64,000 nt of DNA from Wenyingzhuangia sp. 2_MG-2023 (GCF_030548295.1 NZ_JAUOSB010000006.1:123837-187836); one strand, 5' to 3'. Shown: positions 1 through 9,018, counted from the first letter of the stretch. The notes: generated from the letters alone by a model not told the origin. Made by a program: numbers and translations.

Positions 1-1
1 G

Positions 2-565
2 GTTGATTTTTCTATGTTTTTTCCTATTAATTATGAAGAAGGAGATAAGTTTTTAAGGGATACAAGTATAGAGTATTTCAAGAAATATAAAGAAGAAATT
101 AGAATAACTTCGTTTAGCGAATGTTATAAAAATATTTTAATGTGGTCTCATTACGGAGAAAAGCATACTGGTTTATCTATTGGGTTTTCAACTGAATTAA
201 ATAAAAGAGATTTTAATAGGGTTGATTATAAAAAAGAAATAATACCCAAACCTTTCGATGCTGATGGAGATGAGAAAAATAATTTAGAAGCAATAAATTA
301 TTGGTTATATACAAAAAGTAAAGATTGGGGATATGAGAAAGAAATTAGATTCATCAATAGTGATAAAACAGAGTTTTTAACATTTAACCCCAAAATAATA
401 AAAGAAGTTTATTTCGGGTTAAAAGTATCATCAGAAAAAATAAAGAATAAAATAAAAGAATTACAACTGTACGGTTATGAACATGTGAAATTCTATCAAA
501 TGAAAGAAGTTCCAAATGAGTTCAGAATTGAAAAAGAATTAATAAATACAGAAGACATATTTTAA
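2..565 (+). CDS. DUF2971 domain protein, 5' end outside window
   Basis: The reading frame is open from the window edge, so the first ATG at 14 is probably internal and the N-terminus lies upstream. The central segment SFSECYKNILMWSHYGE followed by TGLSIGF (roughly residues 33-59 counted from that ATG) is the characteristic core of DUF2971 proteins, which have no settled biochemical function and are often found in accessory or defence-linked loci. The C-terminal part is lysine/glutamate-rich and ends in a typical DUF2971 arrangement of strands and helices. The stop at 563-565 is two bases before the ATG of the topoisomerase IV A gene, so the two are probably cotranscribed and translationally coupled. 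The gene is more A-rich than its downstream neighbour, which could mean recent acquisition. The family call is firm; function is unknown. Confidence 0.75.
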   Translation, partial: VDFSMFFPINYEEGDKFLRDTSIEYFKKYKEEIRITSFSECYKNILMWSHYGEKHTGLSIGFSTELNKRDFNRVDYKKEIIPKPFDADGDEKNNLEAINYWLYTKSKDWGYEKEIRFINSDKTEFLTFNPKIIKEVYFGLKVSSEKIKNKIKELQLYGYEHVKFYQMKEVPNEFRIEKELINTEDIF

Positions 566-567
566 GT

Positions 568-3141
568 ATGCAAGACGACATCAATAACCAAGAAGAAAGC
601 GAATTTGAAGAAGATAAAAAAGTAGAAAGTCAAGAAACCATTACCAAAGTAACAGGAATGTACAAGGAGTGGTTTTTAGATTATGCATCTTATGTAATTC
701 TAGAACGAGCGGTTCCTGCTATAGCCGATGGTTTTAAACCTGTGCAAAGACGTATCATGCAGTCTATGAAAGACCTGGATGATGGACGTTACAACAAGGT
801 AGCCAATTTGGTAGGGCACACCATGCAGTACCATCCACATGGAGATGCTTCTATTTCTGATGCCATGGTGCAAATAGGGCAGAAGGAATTATTGATAGAC
901 ATGCAGGGAAACTGGGGGAATATTCTTACAGGAGACCGTGCTGCTGCTGCTCGTTATATAGAAGCGCGTTTGACCAAATTTGCTTTAGAGGTAGTCTTCA
1001 ATCCTAAAACAACAAAATGGCAATCTTCTTACGATGGTCGTAGAAAAGAACCTATCAACTTGCCCGTAAAATTTCCAATGTTGTTGGCTCAAGGAGGAGA
1101 AGGAATTGCTGTAGGATTGTCTACCAAAATATTGCCACACAATTTTAACGAGTTGATTGATGCTTCTATTAAAATATTAAAAGGACGTAGTTTTACGCTG
1201 TATCCTGATTTTTTAACAGGAGGAGAAGTTGATGTAACCAATTATAACGATGGTGCTCGTGGAGGAAAAGTACGTGTAAGAGCTAAGATTTCTCAACTGG
1301 ATAAAAAAACGTTGGTGGTTACAGAAATTCCTTACGGAACTACAACGTCAACTTTGATAGAATCTATTATCAAAGCAAATGATAAAGGAAAAATTAAAGT
1401 AAAACAAATTGAAGACAATACAGCCAGAAATGTAGAAATCATCATCCATTTGCCACCAGGGATTTCTCCAGACAAAACCATTGATGGCTTGTATGCTTTT
1501 ACCAGTTGTGAGGTCTCTATTTCACCATTGTGTTGTGTCATTCAAGATCACAAACCTGTATTTGTAGGGGTTTCGGATATCTTAAAAATATCTACGAATA
1601 ATACGTTGAATTTGTTAAAACGTGAGTTGGAAATTCAGTTGGCAGAATTGTTAGAGCAATGGCATTTTGCATCGTTAGAACGTATTTTTATAGAGAATAG
1701 AATTTACCGCGATATAGAAGAAGAAAGCACTTGGGAAGGTGTGATTTCTGCAATTGATACTGGATTGAAACCTTACATTCAACATTTAAAACGTGCAGTT
1801 ACAGAAGAGGATATCACGCGATTGACAGAAATTAGAATCAAAAGAATTTCTAAGTTTGATATTGACAAAGCCAAACAATTTATAGAAGGTTTGGAGGATA
1901 AAATGACCCAAGTTCAATATCATTTAGATAATTTGGTGGAGTATGCTATTGATTATTTCAAATCTTTGAAAGAAAAATACGGAAAAGAAAAACCTCGATT
2001 GACAGAAATCAAAACTTTTGATGATATAGAGGCAACCAAAGTGGTGATGCGTAACGAGAAATTGTACGTAAACAGAGAAGAAGGTTTTGTAGGAACATCG
2101 TTAAAAAGAGATGAGTTTGTTGCAGATTGTGCCGATATTGACGATGTAATTGTTTTTAGAAAAGACGGGGTGATGATGGTGAGCAAAGTGGCTCAAAAAA
2201 CCTTTGTAGGAAAAGACATTATTCACGTTGCTATTTTTAAGAAAAACGATAGACGTACCATTTACAATATGATGTATAGAGATGGTCGTAGTGGTCCTAG
2301 TTATATGAAACGCTTTAATGTTTTGGGAATTACGAGAGATAGAGAATACGATTTGACTGCAGGAAATAAAGGTTCTGTGGTTTGGTATTTTACAGAAAAC
2401 CCGAATGGAGAAGCTGAAACGGTAACGGTAGAATTAAAACCAATTGGTGGGTTAAAGAAATTAAAATGGGATATTGACTTTTCAGATTTAGCCATCAAAG
2501 GAAGGTCTGTAAGAGGAAATTTAATAACCAAACATACCATCAAAAAAATAGAATTCAAAGCTGCGGGGAATTCTACGCTAAAACCAAGAAAAATTTGGTT
2601 TGACGATGCTGTACAGCGTTTGAATGTGGATGGAAGAGGAGAGTTATTAGGTGAATTTACTGCGAAAGATAAGTTGTTGATTGCTAGCCAATCTGGTAAA
2701 ATAAAAACAATTACTCCAGACTTGACCATGCATTTTGATAGTGACATGGTGGTGTTGGAAAAATGGAATCCTCAGAAACCTATTTCGGTAGTTTATTATG
2801 AAGGAGAAAAAGAACGTTATTATGTAAAACGTTTTGTAATTGAGCAACCAGACAAAGAGGAAACCTATGTAAGTGATCATGAAAAAACACAAGTACAGAT
2901 AATTTTAACCGACTACAGACCAAATGTAGAAGTGGTGTTTAGCAAACGCTCTATGGACAACATGGTTGTAGACTTGGAAGATTTTATTGCTGTAAAAGGA
3001 ATCAGAGCTTTAGGAAATGTATTTACGGATGAACGAATCAAAGAGGTAAATAGACTAGAACCTTTGCCTTATGAAGAGGAAATAGTAGAAGAAGATCAAG
3101 GTGAAGATGAGAAAGAAAATGATCAACCAACGTTATTCTAA
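568..3141 (+). CDS. parC: DNA topoisomerase IV subunit A (type IIA, ParC/GyrA family)
   Basis: This is the DNA breakage-reunion subunit of a type IIA topoisomerase, decatenating daughter chromosomes together with a ParE partner that is not in the window. The N-terminal domain has the signature YHPHGDAS (about residues 88-95) and the catalytic tyrosine in AARYIEARLT (Tyr130). A winged-helix and tower region follow, with a coiled coil around residues 420-470, then a C-terminal beta-pinwheel-like region from about 500 and an acidic tail. The length (857 residues), the start motif and the absence of a canonical GyrA-box favour ParC over GyrA. The quinolone-determining position equivalent to E. 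coli GyrA Ser83 is Ala94 here, while the Asp87 equivalent (Asp98) is kept. It overlaps the convergent BtuF-like gene by 9 bp. Confidence 0.93.
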   Translation: MQDDINNQEESEFEEDKKVESQETITKVTGMYKEWFLDYASYVILERAVPAIADGFKPVQRRIMQSMKDLDDGRYNKVANLVGHTMQYHPHGDASISDAMVQIGQKELLIDMQGNWGNILTGDRAAAARYIEARLTKFALEVVFNPKTTKWQSSYDGRRKEPINLPVKFPMLLAQGGEGIAVGLSTKILPHNFNELIDASIKILKGRSFTLYPDFLTGGEVDVTNYNDGARGGKVRVRAKISQLDKKTLVVTEIPYGTTTSTLIESIIKANDKGKIKVKQIEDNTARNVEIIIHLPPGISPDKTIDGLYAFTSCEVSISPLCCVIQDHKPVFVGVSDILKISTNNTLNLLKRELEIQLAELLEQWHFASLERIFIENRIYRDIEEESTWEGVISAIDTGLKPYIQHLKRAVTEEDITRLTEIRIKRISKFDIDKAKQFIEGLEDKMTQVQYHLDNLVEYAIDYFKSLKEKYGKEKPRLTEIKTFDDIEATKVVMRNEKLYVNREEGFVGTSLKRDEFVADCADIDDVIVFRKDGVMMVSKVAQKTFVGKDIIHVAIFKKNDRRTIYNMMYRDGRSGPSYMKRFNVLGITRDREYDLTAGNKGSVVWYFTENPNGEAETVTVELKPIGGLKKLKWDIDFSDLAIKGRSVRGNLITKHTIKKIEFKAAGNSTLKPRKIWFDDAVQRLNVDGRGELLGEFTAKDKLLIASQSGKIKTITPDLTMHFDSDMVVLEKWNPQKPISVVYYEGEKERYYVKRFVIEQPDKEETYVSDHEKTQVQIILTDYRPNVEVVFSKRSMDNMVVDLEDFIAVKGIRALGNVFTDERIKEVNRLEPLPYEEEIVEEDQGEDEKENDQPTLF

Positions 3142-4257
3142 TTGTTTAAAAAAAGTGGTTTCATAGGCAGGTAATGTGTTAGGATGACAAATTTTAATCA
3201 CGTCTTTTAAAACCAAATCAGGTCTAAGAGCACTGAGTTCAAAAAACAAAAAACCACCTGTGGCTCCTGTTGTGTTGGTATATGTAAATACTTTTTTATT
3301 TTGAAAAGGTTTGAGTTGAGCGTAGTGTTTGTTTTGGTTTTTTAAGGTTTCTAAATCAACAGCTACCCCAGGAGCTAACCAAAAATCAGACTGGTTGGCT
3401 TCTATAAAAACTTGTTCAAATTGCAAAGACAAACTACCTGTTCCTAATGTGTTTTTCCATAAGTAATCTGTTTGTGCATCGTTTAAAATTTTTGCTACGT
3501 AACTTTCTCCTGCAGGAGCATACCAAATTCCATTGAACATAGAGCCATAGAGTATTTTAGGCTTTGAATTGTCTTTTTGGATGGATTTTAAAGCAGTTGT
3601 ATAACTAACTTCAATTTGTTGAAATACAGTATTTGCTTCCTTTTCCTTGTCTAAAAAAAGAGCGAAAAATTTAATCCATTCTGCTCTTCCTAAGGGAGAT
3701 TCTTCTAACCAACTTGCATCTACCACCAATGGGATTCCTGCTTTTTTTAATGTGGTAAAATTCTTATTTAGTTGGTCTACTGCAAAAGCAAAAAGTACAT
3801 CGGGCTGAAGTCCTAAAATCAATTCAGTATTCATGGCTTCATTTTGTCCAACGTCTACAATACCACCTTTGTCAATCAATGTTCTTGTTTTTTTAGAAGA
3901 AACAAAACGAGTGTTTGGAAATCCTTTTAGCAAAGATTCACTTTCAAGTGCTTCAAAAACTGGAATTTGCGTTGTTGATGTTGCGATTAAATTCTGAATA
4001 GGCAATTGGATTACAAACTGATTTGGTTGGGTAGGGGTTATAACCGTATCCCCTTTTACTAATAAATATTCGTATGGAGTTGTAGCATTTTTGTAAGGTG
4101 TATGGACTGTTATTTTGGTGTATTTAGAGTGTTTTTCATAACTAAAACCTTTAGCGTACGTCAAATTGATATTAGCGTTTGTTGAGATTTTGCTTTGTTT
4201 TTTAGGTTGACAAGCACAAAGAGCAAATGAGATTACAAACAAGTAAAAATAGTTCAT
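3133..4257 (-). CDS. BtuF-like ABC transporter substrate-binding lipoprotein
   Basis: This is a periplasmic-binding-protein type 2 family (Peripla_BP_2) protein of 374 residues. It has a short signal peptide ending in a lipobox-like LCAC (lipid-attached Cys16), so it is a lipoprotein. The middle carries segments typical of cobalamin or iron-complex binding proteins, such as GFPNTRFVSS, GQNEAMNTELILGLQPDVLF and KKAGIPLVVDASWLEE. It lies divergently from a cobalamin riboswitch and the btuB/btuG-like pair, so its likely cargo is vitamin B12 handed on to an inner-membrane BtuCD permease, which is not in this window. Its own leader on the minus strand is too short for a second riboswitch, so it may escape direct B12 control. 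A siderophore or haem role cannot be excluded from sequence alone. Confidence 0.8.
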   Translation of the reverse strand: MNYFYLFVISFALCACQPKKQSKISTNANINLTYAKGFSYEKHSKYTKITVHTPYKNATTPYEYLLVKGDTVITPTQPNQFVIQLPIQNLIATSTTQIPVFEALESESLLKGFPNTRFVSSKKTRTLIDKGGIVDVGQNEAMNTELILGLQPDVLFAFAVDQLNKNFTTLKKAGIPLVVDASWLEESPLGRAEWIKFFALFLDKEKEANTVFQQIEVSYTTALKSIQKDNSKPKILYGSMFNGIWYAPAGESYVAKILNDAQTDYLWKNTLGTGSLSLQFEQVFIEANQSDFWLAPGVAVDLETLKNQNKHYAQLKPFQNKKVFTYTNTTGATGGFLFFELSALRPDLVLKDVIKICHPNTLPAYETTFFKQLE

Positions 4258-4292
4258 GAAAAGAGGGATTAGAAATAAGTAAATTCTTTTTG

Positions 4293-4300
4293 CAAAGTAA
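4293..4300 (-). promoter_or_regulatory. candidate promoter of the BtuF-like gene
   Basis: On the minus strand the sequence TTACTTTG matches the Bacteroidota -7 element TAnnTTTG at all but one position. A TTTG that could serve as the -33 element sits about 21 bases further upstream. It lies 36 bases before the start codon. This is a pattern match only. Confidence 0.35.
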
Positions 4301-4364
4301 TCAAAAGAAAAACAGACTTTGCAAAATATTTTTAGTTCCGTGTTTTTTAATTAAAAAAACAATG

Positions 4365-4372
4365 TAGCTTTG
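4365..4372 (+). promoter_or_regulatory. candidate promoter of the B12 riboswitch/btuB transcript
   Basis: TAGCTTTG is a perfect match to the Bacteroidota -7 consensus TAnnTTTG. A T-rich TTTT that may act as the -33 element lies about 18 bases upstream. Transcription would start near 4379, just before the riboswitch, which is the expected placement. Confidence 0.55.
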
Positions 4373-4389
4373 CTTCGATTTTGGTTTTT

Positions 4390-4575
4390 AGCGTACTTCA
4401 GAAATGAAGCGTTAAAATTAAAAGGGAATCTTGTTAAAATCAAGAACTGTCCCCGCAACTGTAAGCTTTGCCGTAAAGGTGCTTGTTACATTCTTAAACC
4501 ACTGTTTTGAAAAATAGTAAAAATGGGAAGGTAGTAACGAGACGCAAGTCAGGAGACCTGCCAGGTTCAAAACTA
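4390..4575 (+). promoter_or_regulatory. cobalamin (adenosylcobalamin) riboswitch
   Basis: The untranslated leader of the btuB gene holds the ordered landmarks of the cobalamin riboswitch. AAAGGGAATC is at 4421-4430, CTGTCCCCGCAACTGTAAG at 4447-4465, CCACTG at 4499-4504, GGGAAGG at 4525-4531 and the B12 box GCAAGTCAGGAGACCTGCC at 4544-4562. The leader ends about 30 bases before the btuB start codon, so B12 binding probably represses translation or transcription of the receptor. No strong terminator hairpin with a T-run follows the B12 box, which favours sequestration of the translation start. The identification is secure; the exact 5' and 3' limits are approximate. Confidence 0.95.
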
Positions 4576-4606
4576 TAAATTCTTTCGGGAGCAAAGGAAA
4601 TTTAGA

Positions 4607-6499
4607 ATGAAACTATGTATGTTGCTTTTTTTTGGATGCATGCTTTGTTGTGCTGTAGCTACTGCTCAAACTGATACTATTCATCGTTTGGATGAGGTTG
4701 TTGTGCTTGCAGATCGCTATGTGAAACAAGAAAATATTGGACAAAAAAAGATCTCTGTTTCAAAATTACAAATAGAACATAACAACAACAATCCTACAGA
4801 AACATTGCGTTTTAATTCTGCTATAGCTGTTAGAGACAATGGAAATGGTGGAGCCAGTTCTGCTCGTTTTAGAGGAACTTCAGCATCCAATACGGCTTTT
4901 TTGTGGAACGGTATCAATATCAACAGTTTTGGTTTGGGACAAACAGATTTGAATGGAATTTCTTTGGCTACTGCGGATGAGATTATTGTAAAAAGTGGTG
5001 GTGGTTCTATCAAATACGGTTCTGGTGCTATTGGTGGAACAGTACACATCAATGATTATTTAAAATTTAAAAAACATCAAACTGTTGAGTTAGTTTCTTC
5101 TTATGGAAGTTTTCAAACAACTTCCAATTATATAGCAGTCAATTTAGGAGAGCAAAAATGGTCTTTAAAATTGGCTTCAACCTATCACCAATCAAAAAAT
5201 GATTATGAGTTGATAGACAAAAGATTCAAAGATTCTGAGGGGGAATTTTATAAAAACGAAAATGGAGCTTATAAAAATTACAGCATTAGTTTGAGTGCTG
5301 GTTATCAATTTTCTCAGAAAAACAATTTAAGATTTTACACAACAAGTTACAAAGGAGATCGCTTGTTTTCTGGTGCGTTGCCAAATCCGAGTGCTGCTGA
5401 TGAGAAATACATAGATTTGAATCAAAGAAATTTATTGGTTTGGGATGTAGAAAATTACGCTTTGCATCATACATTAAAAGCTGCTTTTTTAACGCAAGAG
5501 TATCGATATTTTGAAGATAAGAACGAAGAAGATTATGATTTTGGAAATTCCAACACTTTTGTTTTTAATTATGATTTACGTTATCAATGGTCATCAAAAA
5601 CAAGTTTTAACGCTTTTGTAGATCTACAAAATATTCAAGGAAAAACAAACAAAATTCCATCTCATAAAAGAGAACAATATTCTTTAGCATTAGGATTGCA
5701 TTCAGAAATTAGAGCAAATTGGAAATACAATTTGGAGGTTAAAAAAGAATCGAACTCAGATTTTAAAGTACCAATAATTATTTCTTTAGGAAGTGAATAC
5801 AAATGGGGTCATCATCAAAGTATTTTGATGAATATTTCGTCAAACTATAGAGTTCCCACTTTGAATGATTTGTATTGGCCAGGACAAGGAAATTTAGATT
5901 TGATTCCAGAAACATCCAAACAAGTAGATGTTGGTTATCAATATATAGGAAAGGAATTTACCTTAAAAAGCACATTCTTTTATATTCATGTGTTGGATAA
6001 AATTGTGTGGACTTCTAACGGAGATGAAAGTAGACCCAATGTTTGGGTGCCTATCAATTTAGAGGAATCTTTTCACAAAGGGTTAGAGTTGTTTGCTAGC
6101 TGGGAACATTCATTAGGAGATATTTCTAGTCTAGACGTTACAGCCAATTATATTTATACAGAAGCTGTAAACAATGAAACTCAAAAACAGTTAATTTTTG
6201 TGCCAAAACATTTATTCAATACAACAATCAATTATCGCTTAAAAAAAATGGCGGTGTATCTGCAAAACATGTTACAGAGTAAAGTTTATACTTCTGATGA
6301 TAATATTGAGCAATTGAGTCTTTCAGGTTTTAAATTATTCAATTTAGGATGCAAGTTCAGTTTGTTGGAACAAAAAAAATCAAGTTTATATCTAGGCATG
6401 TCTGTAAAAAATGTTTTTAATGAATTGTATCAGTATTCCAATTTAAGACCAATGCCAGGTAGAAACTATAACATAAACATGAACTATAAATTTAATTAA
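4607..6499 (+). CDS. btuB: TonB-dependent vitamin B12 receptor, BtuB family
   Basis: This is an outer-membrane receptor for active cobalamin uptake, driven by TonB. The 630-residue protein begins with a signal peptide (residues 1-20, ending ATAQ), then a TonB-box-like stretch DEVVVLADRY, then the plug domain with NPTETLRFNS and the GGGSIKYGSGAIGGTVHIND segment that ends the plug, and finally a 22-strand-type barrel ending in aromatic residues (MNYKFN). The barrel is relatively short, as in BtuB rather than SusC-type receptors. The upstream cobalamin riboswitch sets both the substrate assignment and the regulation. The next gene, two bases downstream, is a BtuG-like beta-propeller lipoprotein, the usual Bacteroidota partner. 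A purine-rich AAAGGAAA precedes the start. Confidence 0.92.
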   Translation: MKLCMLLFFGCMLCCAVATAQTDTIHRLDEVVVLADRYVKQENIGQKKISVSKLQIEHNNNNPTETLRFNSAIAVRDNGNGGASSARFRGTSASNTAFLWNGININSFGLGQTDLNGISLATADEIIVKSGGGSIKYGSGAIGGTVHINDYLKFKKHQTVELVSSYGSFQTTSNYIAVNLGEQKWSLKLASTYHQSKNDYELIDKRFKDSEGEFYKNENGAYKNYSISLSAGYQFSQKNNLRFYTTSYKGDRLFSGALPNPSAADEKYIDLNQRNLLVWDVENYALHHTLKAAFLTQEYRYFEDKNEEDYDFGNSNTFVFNYDLRYQWSSKTSFNAFVDLQNIQGKTNKIPSHKREQYSLALGLHSEIRANWKYNLEVKKESNSDFKVPIIISLGSEYKWGHHQSILMNISSNYRVPTLNDLYWPGQGNLDLIPETSKQVDVGYQYIGKEFTLKSTFFYIHVLDKIVWTSNGDESRPNVWVPINLEESFHKGLELFASWEHSLGDISSLDVTANYIYTEAVNNETQKQLIFVPKHLFNTTINYRLKKMAVYLQNMLQSKVYTSDDNIEQLSLSGFKLFNLGCKFSLLEQKKSSLYLGMSVKNVFNELYQYSNLRPMPGRNYNINMNYKFN

Positions 6500-6501
6500 A
6501 A

Positions 6502-7563
6502 ATGAAAATTACAAAACAATTATGTAAACTTTTGATGATTGCCATATTGTTGGTTTCTTGTCAAGATGATAAAGTGGAGTTGGTTGAAAGAGACTATTCT
6601 AACGGAGTATTGATCAGCGGAGAAGGTTCTGGAGCAGGGACAGGTTCTATTTCTTACATTTCAAAGGATCAATCTTCTAAATTTCAATTTATCTATTTAA
6701 GTGCAAACGGAGTAGAGTTGGGTACTTTTTTACAGTCTATGGCTTTTTCGGAAGATAATGCTTTTGTTATTGTAGACAACGCAAATACAATTACCGTTGT
6801 AGACAAGGCTACTTTTATAAAAGTAGGAGAAATTACAACAAATCTGACAACACCAAGATATATGGCAGTTGTAGGAGATAAAGGGTATGTAACCAATTGG
6901 GGAAACCCAAATTCTGAGACAGATGATTTTATTGCTGTAGTAGATTTGACCACTTATACAGTAAGCAAAACCATAGCTGTAGGAAATGGTCCTGAACAAA
7001 TTATTGAAAAAGATGGAAAATTGTATGTAAGCCACAAAGGAGCTTATTCTTACAACAACATTGTATCTGTAATTGATATTGCAACAGATGTAGTCACAGA
7101 AATTACCGTAGAAGACAATCCAGACGAGTTATTTTTTAACGATAATGGTGATTTGGTTGTACTGTCAGAAGGAAGAACTATTTACAATGCAGATTGGTCT
7201 GTTGGAGGTAACACAATTGGAGCTATACAGACAATTGATGTTTCTAGCAATATGGTAACTACTTCTTTAGAATTTGAAGAAGGAGAACACCCCAGTTTGA
7301 TGGCATTCTCAGAAGAAAATATCTATTATTATCTTTCAGGAAAAGTATACAAAATTGCATCAAATGCAACAGCGTTGGCTACGGAGGAAGTGGTTTCACA
7401 ATTTTTATCTGGAATGTCTGTGGCAAATGATGAGCTGCACGGAGTAAATGGAAACTATTCTGAACAAAGTGATTATTATGTATTTGACTTGACTTCTAGC
7501 GAGCAGTTATATACTACAAAAGTTGCTTTAGGAGCTGCTAAAATATACTTTTTAGAAGAATAA
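6502..7563 (+). CDS. BtuG-like surface lipoprotein, beta-propeller (YncE/DUF5074-like)
   Basis: The 353-residue protein has a lipoprotein signal ending in LLVSC (Cys20), followed by an acidic stretch that may favour surface export. The rest consists of repeated beta-propeller blades with YncE-type motifs, for example ITVVDKATFIKVGEI, FIAVVDLTTYTVSKTI and VSVIDIATDVVTEI, spaced about 45 residues apart. In Bacteroides, BtuG is a seven-bladed propeller lipoprotein that captures cobalamin at the surface and docks on BtuB. This gene directly follows the riboswitch-controlled btuB with a two-base gap, which is the same arrangement. The B12-binding role is therefore inferred from fold and position; sequence identity to a characterised BtuG was not measured. 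A bidirectional terminator closes the operon. Confidence 0.75.
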   Translation: MKITKQLCKLLMIAILLVSCQDDKVELVERDYSNGVLISGEGSGAGTGSISYISKDQSSKFQFIYLSANGVELGTFLQSMAFSEDNAFVIVDNANTITVVDKATFIKVGEITTNLTTPRYMAVVGDKGYVTNWGNPNSETDDFIAVVDLTTYTVSKTIAVGNGPEQIIEKDGKLYVSHKGAYSYNNIVSVIDIATDVVTEITVEDNPDELFFNDNGDLVVLSEGRTIYNADWSVGGNTIGAIQTIDVSSNMVTTSLEFEEGEHPSLMAFSEENIYYYLSGKVYKIASNATALATEEVVSQFLSGMSVANDELHGVNGNYSEQSDYYVFDLTSSEQLYTTKVALGAAKIYFLEE

Positions 7564-7586
7564 ATAATTCTATATTGCCTTTAGAA

Positions 7587-7627
7587 AAATCCCCCAATTA
7601 TTTACAATAGTTAGGGGATTTGTTTTT
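7587..7627. terminator. bidirectional intrinsic terminator
   Basis: AAATCCCC at 7587-7594 pairs with GGGGATTT at 7614-7621. The + strand runs into a T-rich tail and the minus strand into the complement of an A-run, so it can serve both the B12 operon and the convergent gene. Confidence 0.8.
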
Positions 7628-8142
7628 TAGAAAAGATTTTGTACTTCTTGTTGAATCATTTGTTGTGCAACCACGGTGGGTGATATGGATGCAATTGAAA
7701 TTTGTTTTAAGACTTGTTTTAATTCTTGTCCGCTAGCAATGTTTTCTTTCATGCTCTCAGCTGTAATAATGTTCAAAAGTGTGTCTTTTGTGTTTTTAAT
7801 AGCATTCCAGCATTCAGTACTCATATAGATTTGTTGCACCAAATTGTGTTCAAATTCTATGTTTATATTTGCTATTAAAGATTTGGCATATTCTATTTTA
7901 TTAGCATCATAAGGATCTACACGATCGGTAATGTTTGCTAAGTGAATTCTCTCTAAAAACAAAGTCATTCTTTCATAAGCTTGCAATCTAATTGGTAAAC
8001 TGTGTTTTTTCTTTTCTTGAAAGAGTTCAAACTTACGTTTGCTGTTTTCTAAAGCATTGTGTTGTTTTAAAAAATAAGCCGCCACACCTCCTGTAACAAT
8101 AGAAGGAATGGTATATTTTAAGATTTCGATGATCTCATCCAT
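7627..8142 (-). CDS. uncharacterised membrane-anchored protein
   Basis: This protein has 171 residues. One N-terminal hydrophobic helix (about residues 8-25, YTIPSIVTGGVAAYFL) is followed by a basic stretch and a long, mostly helical soluble region with no recognised catalytic motif. The orientation suggests an N-terminal anchor with a cytoplasmic helical domain containing LPIRLQAYERMTLFLERI, a pattern common in conserved flavobacterial proteins of unknown function. It stands alone, convergent with the B12 operon and divergent from cdaA. No function is assigned. Confidence 0.7.
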   Translation of the reverse strand: MDEIIEILKYTIPSIVTGGVAAYFLKQHNALENSKRKFELFQEKKKHSLPIRLQAYERMTLFLERIHLANITDRVDPYDANKIEYAKSLIANINIEFEHNLVQQIYMSTECWNAIKNTKDTLLNIITAESMKENIASGQELKQVLKQISIASISPTVVAQQMIQQEVQNLF

Positions 8143-8244
8143 ATAAAAATATTTTTAGCGAATATAAATTTTAGTTTTTGCTTGTCAAAATAAGAGTTTC
8201 TGTAAAAATGATTACTTTTAGGCAACAATATATAATACAGGTCT

Positions 8245-9018
8245 GTGTTTGATTTTTTAGAATTTAGTTTCATCGATGTTTTAGACATTCTCTTGGTAGC
8301 TTTTTTGCTATTCAATGTTTACAAATTATTAAAAGGTACGGTTGCTATCAACATCTTTTTAGGGATTGCCATTGTTTTTTTAATTTATAGAATAACAGAT
8401 GCTTTGCACATGGAAATGCTGAGTACTTTGTTGGGAAATTTGATTAGTGGAGGTGCCATTGCGTTGATTATTATTTTTCATCCAGAAATGCGAAAGTTTT
8501 TGTTGATGTTGGGTTCTACAAATTTTAAAACAAAAAAGAATTTTATCAAGCAACTAAAGTTTTTAAAAGCTGAAATTTCTATTGATTTGGATGTGGAAGT
8601 GTTGACACATGCTTGTGAAAAATTTGGAAAAAACAGAACTGGAGCGTTGATTGTCATCGAAAGAAATTCCAATTTAGACTTTTTAAGAGAACGAGGAGAT
8701 ACGATGAAAATTGAAATCAACAGTCCTATTTTAGAAAGTATTTTTTATAAAAATAGTCCTTTGCACGATGGTGCTGTTGTCATTAAAGAAAACAATATTA
8801 TTGCTACAAGAGTAGTACTGCCCTTATCAGACAAAGTATTGCCTAGAAGGTTTGGATTGAGGCACAGAGCTGCTATTGGTATTACAGAAAAAACAGATGC
8901 AATGTGTTTGGTTGTGTCCGAAGAAACGGGAGAAGTCTCTTTTATAGTTGATGGAGAGTTTGAGTTGTACACTACATTTAATGAGTTGCAAGAAAAAATG
9001 AGAATGTATTTAAGTTAG
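8245..9018 (+). CDS. cdaA: diadenylate cyclase CdaA (c-di-AMP synthase)
   Basis: This enzyme condenses two ATP into cyclic di-AMP, a second messenger for osmotic and cell-wall homeostasis. The 257-residue protein has three N-terminal membrane segments (about residues 9-28, 33-50 and 62-79) followed by a DisA_N/DAC domain. The hallmark motifs DGA (175-177) and RHR (206-208) are intact, within LHDGAVVI and FGLRHRAAIGI. Family length and topology match CdaA. The start is GTG at 8245; no in-frame ATG fits the conserved N-terminal membrane segments. Its 3' end overlaps the convergent lptD gene by 4 bp with no room for a terminator, so transcripts from both sides probably overlap. Confidence 0.93.
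   Translation: MFDFLEFSFIDVLDILLVAFLLFNVYKLLKGTVAINIFLGIAIVFLIYRITDALHMEMLSTLLGNLISGGAIALIIIFHPEMRKFLLMLGSTNFKTKKNFIKQLKFLKAEISIDLDVEVLTHACEKFGKNRTGALIVIERNSNLDFLRERGDTMKIEINSPILESIFYKNSPLHDGAVVIKENNIIATRVVLPLSDKVLPRRFGLRHRAAIGITEKTDAMCLVVSEETGEVSFIVDGEFELYTTFNELQEKMRMYLS

Noticed and set aside
8118..8315. Minus-strand frame of 65 codons overlapping the start of cdaA
   Set aside because: It covers the promoter region of cdaA and its conserved N-terminus; no family pattern, AT-rich composition only.
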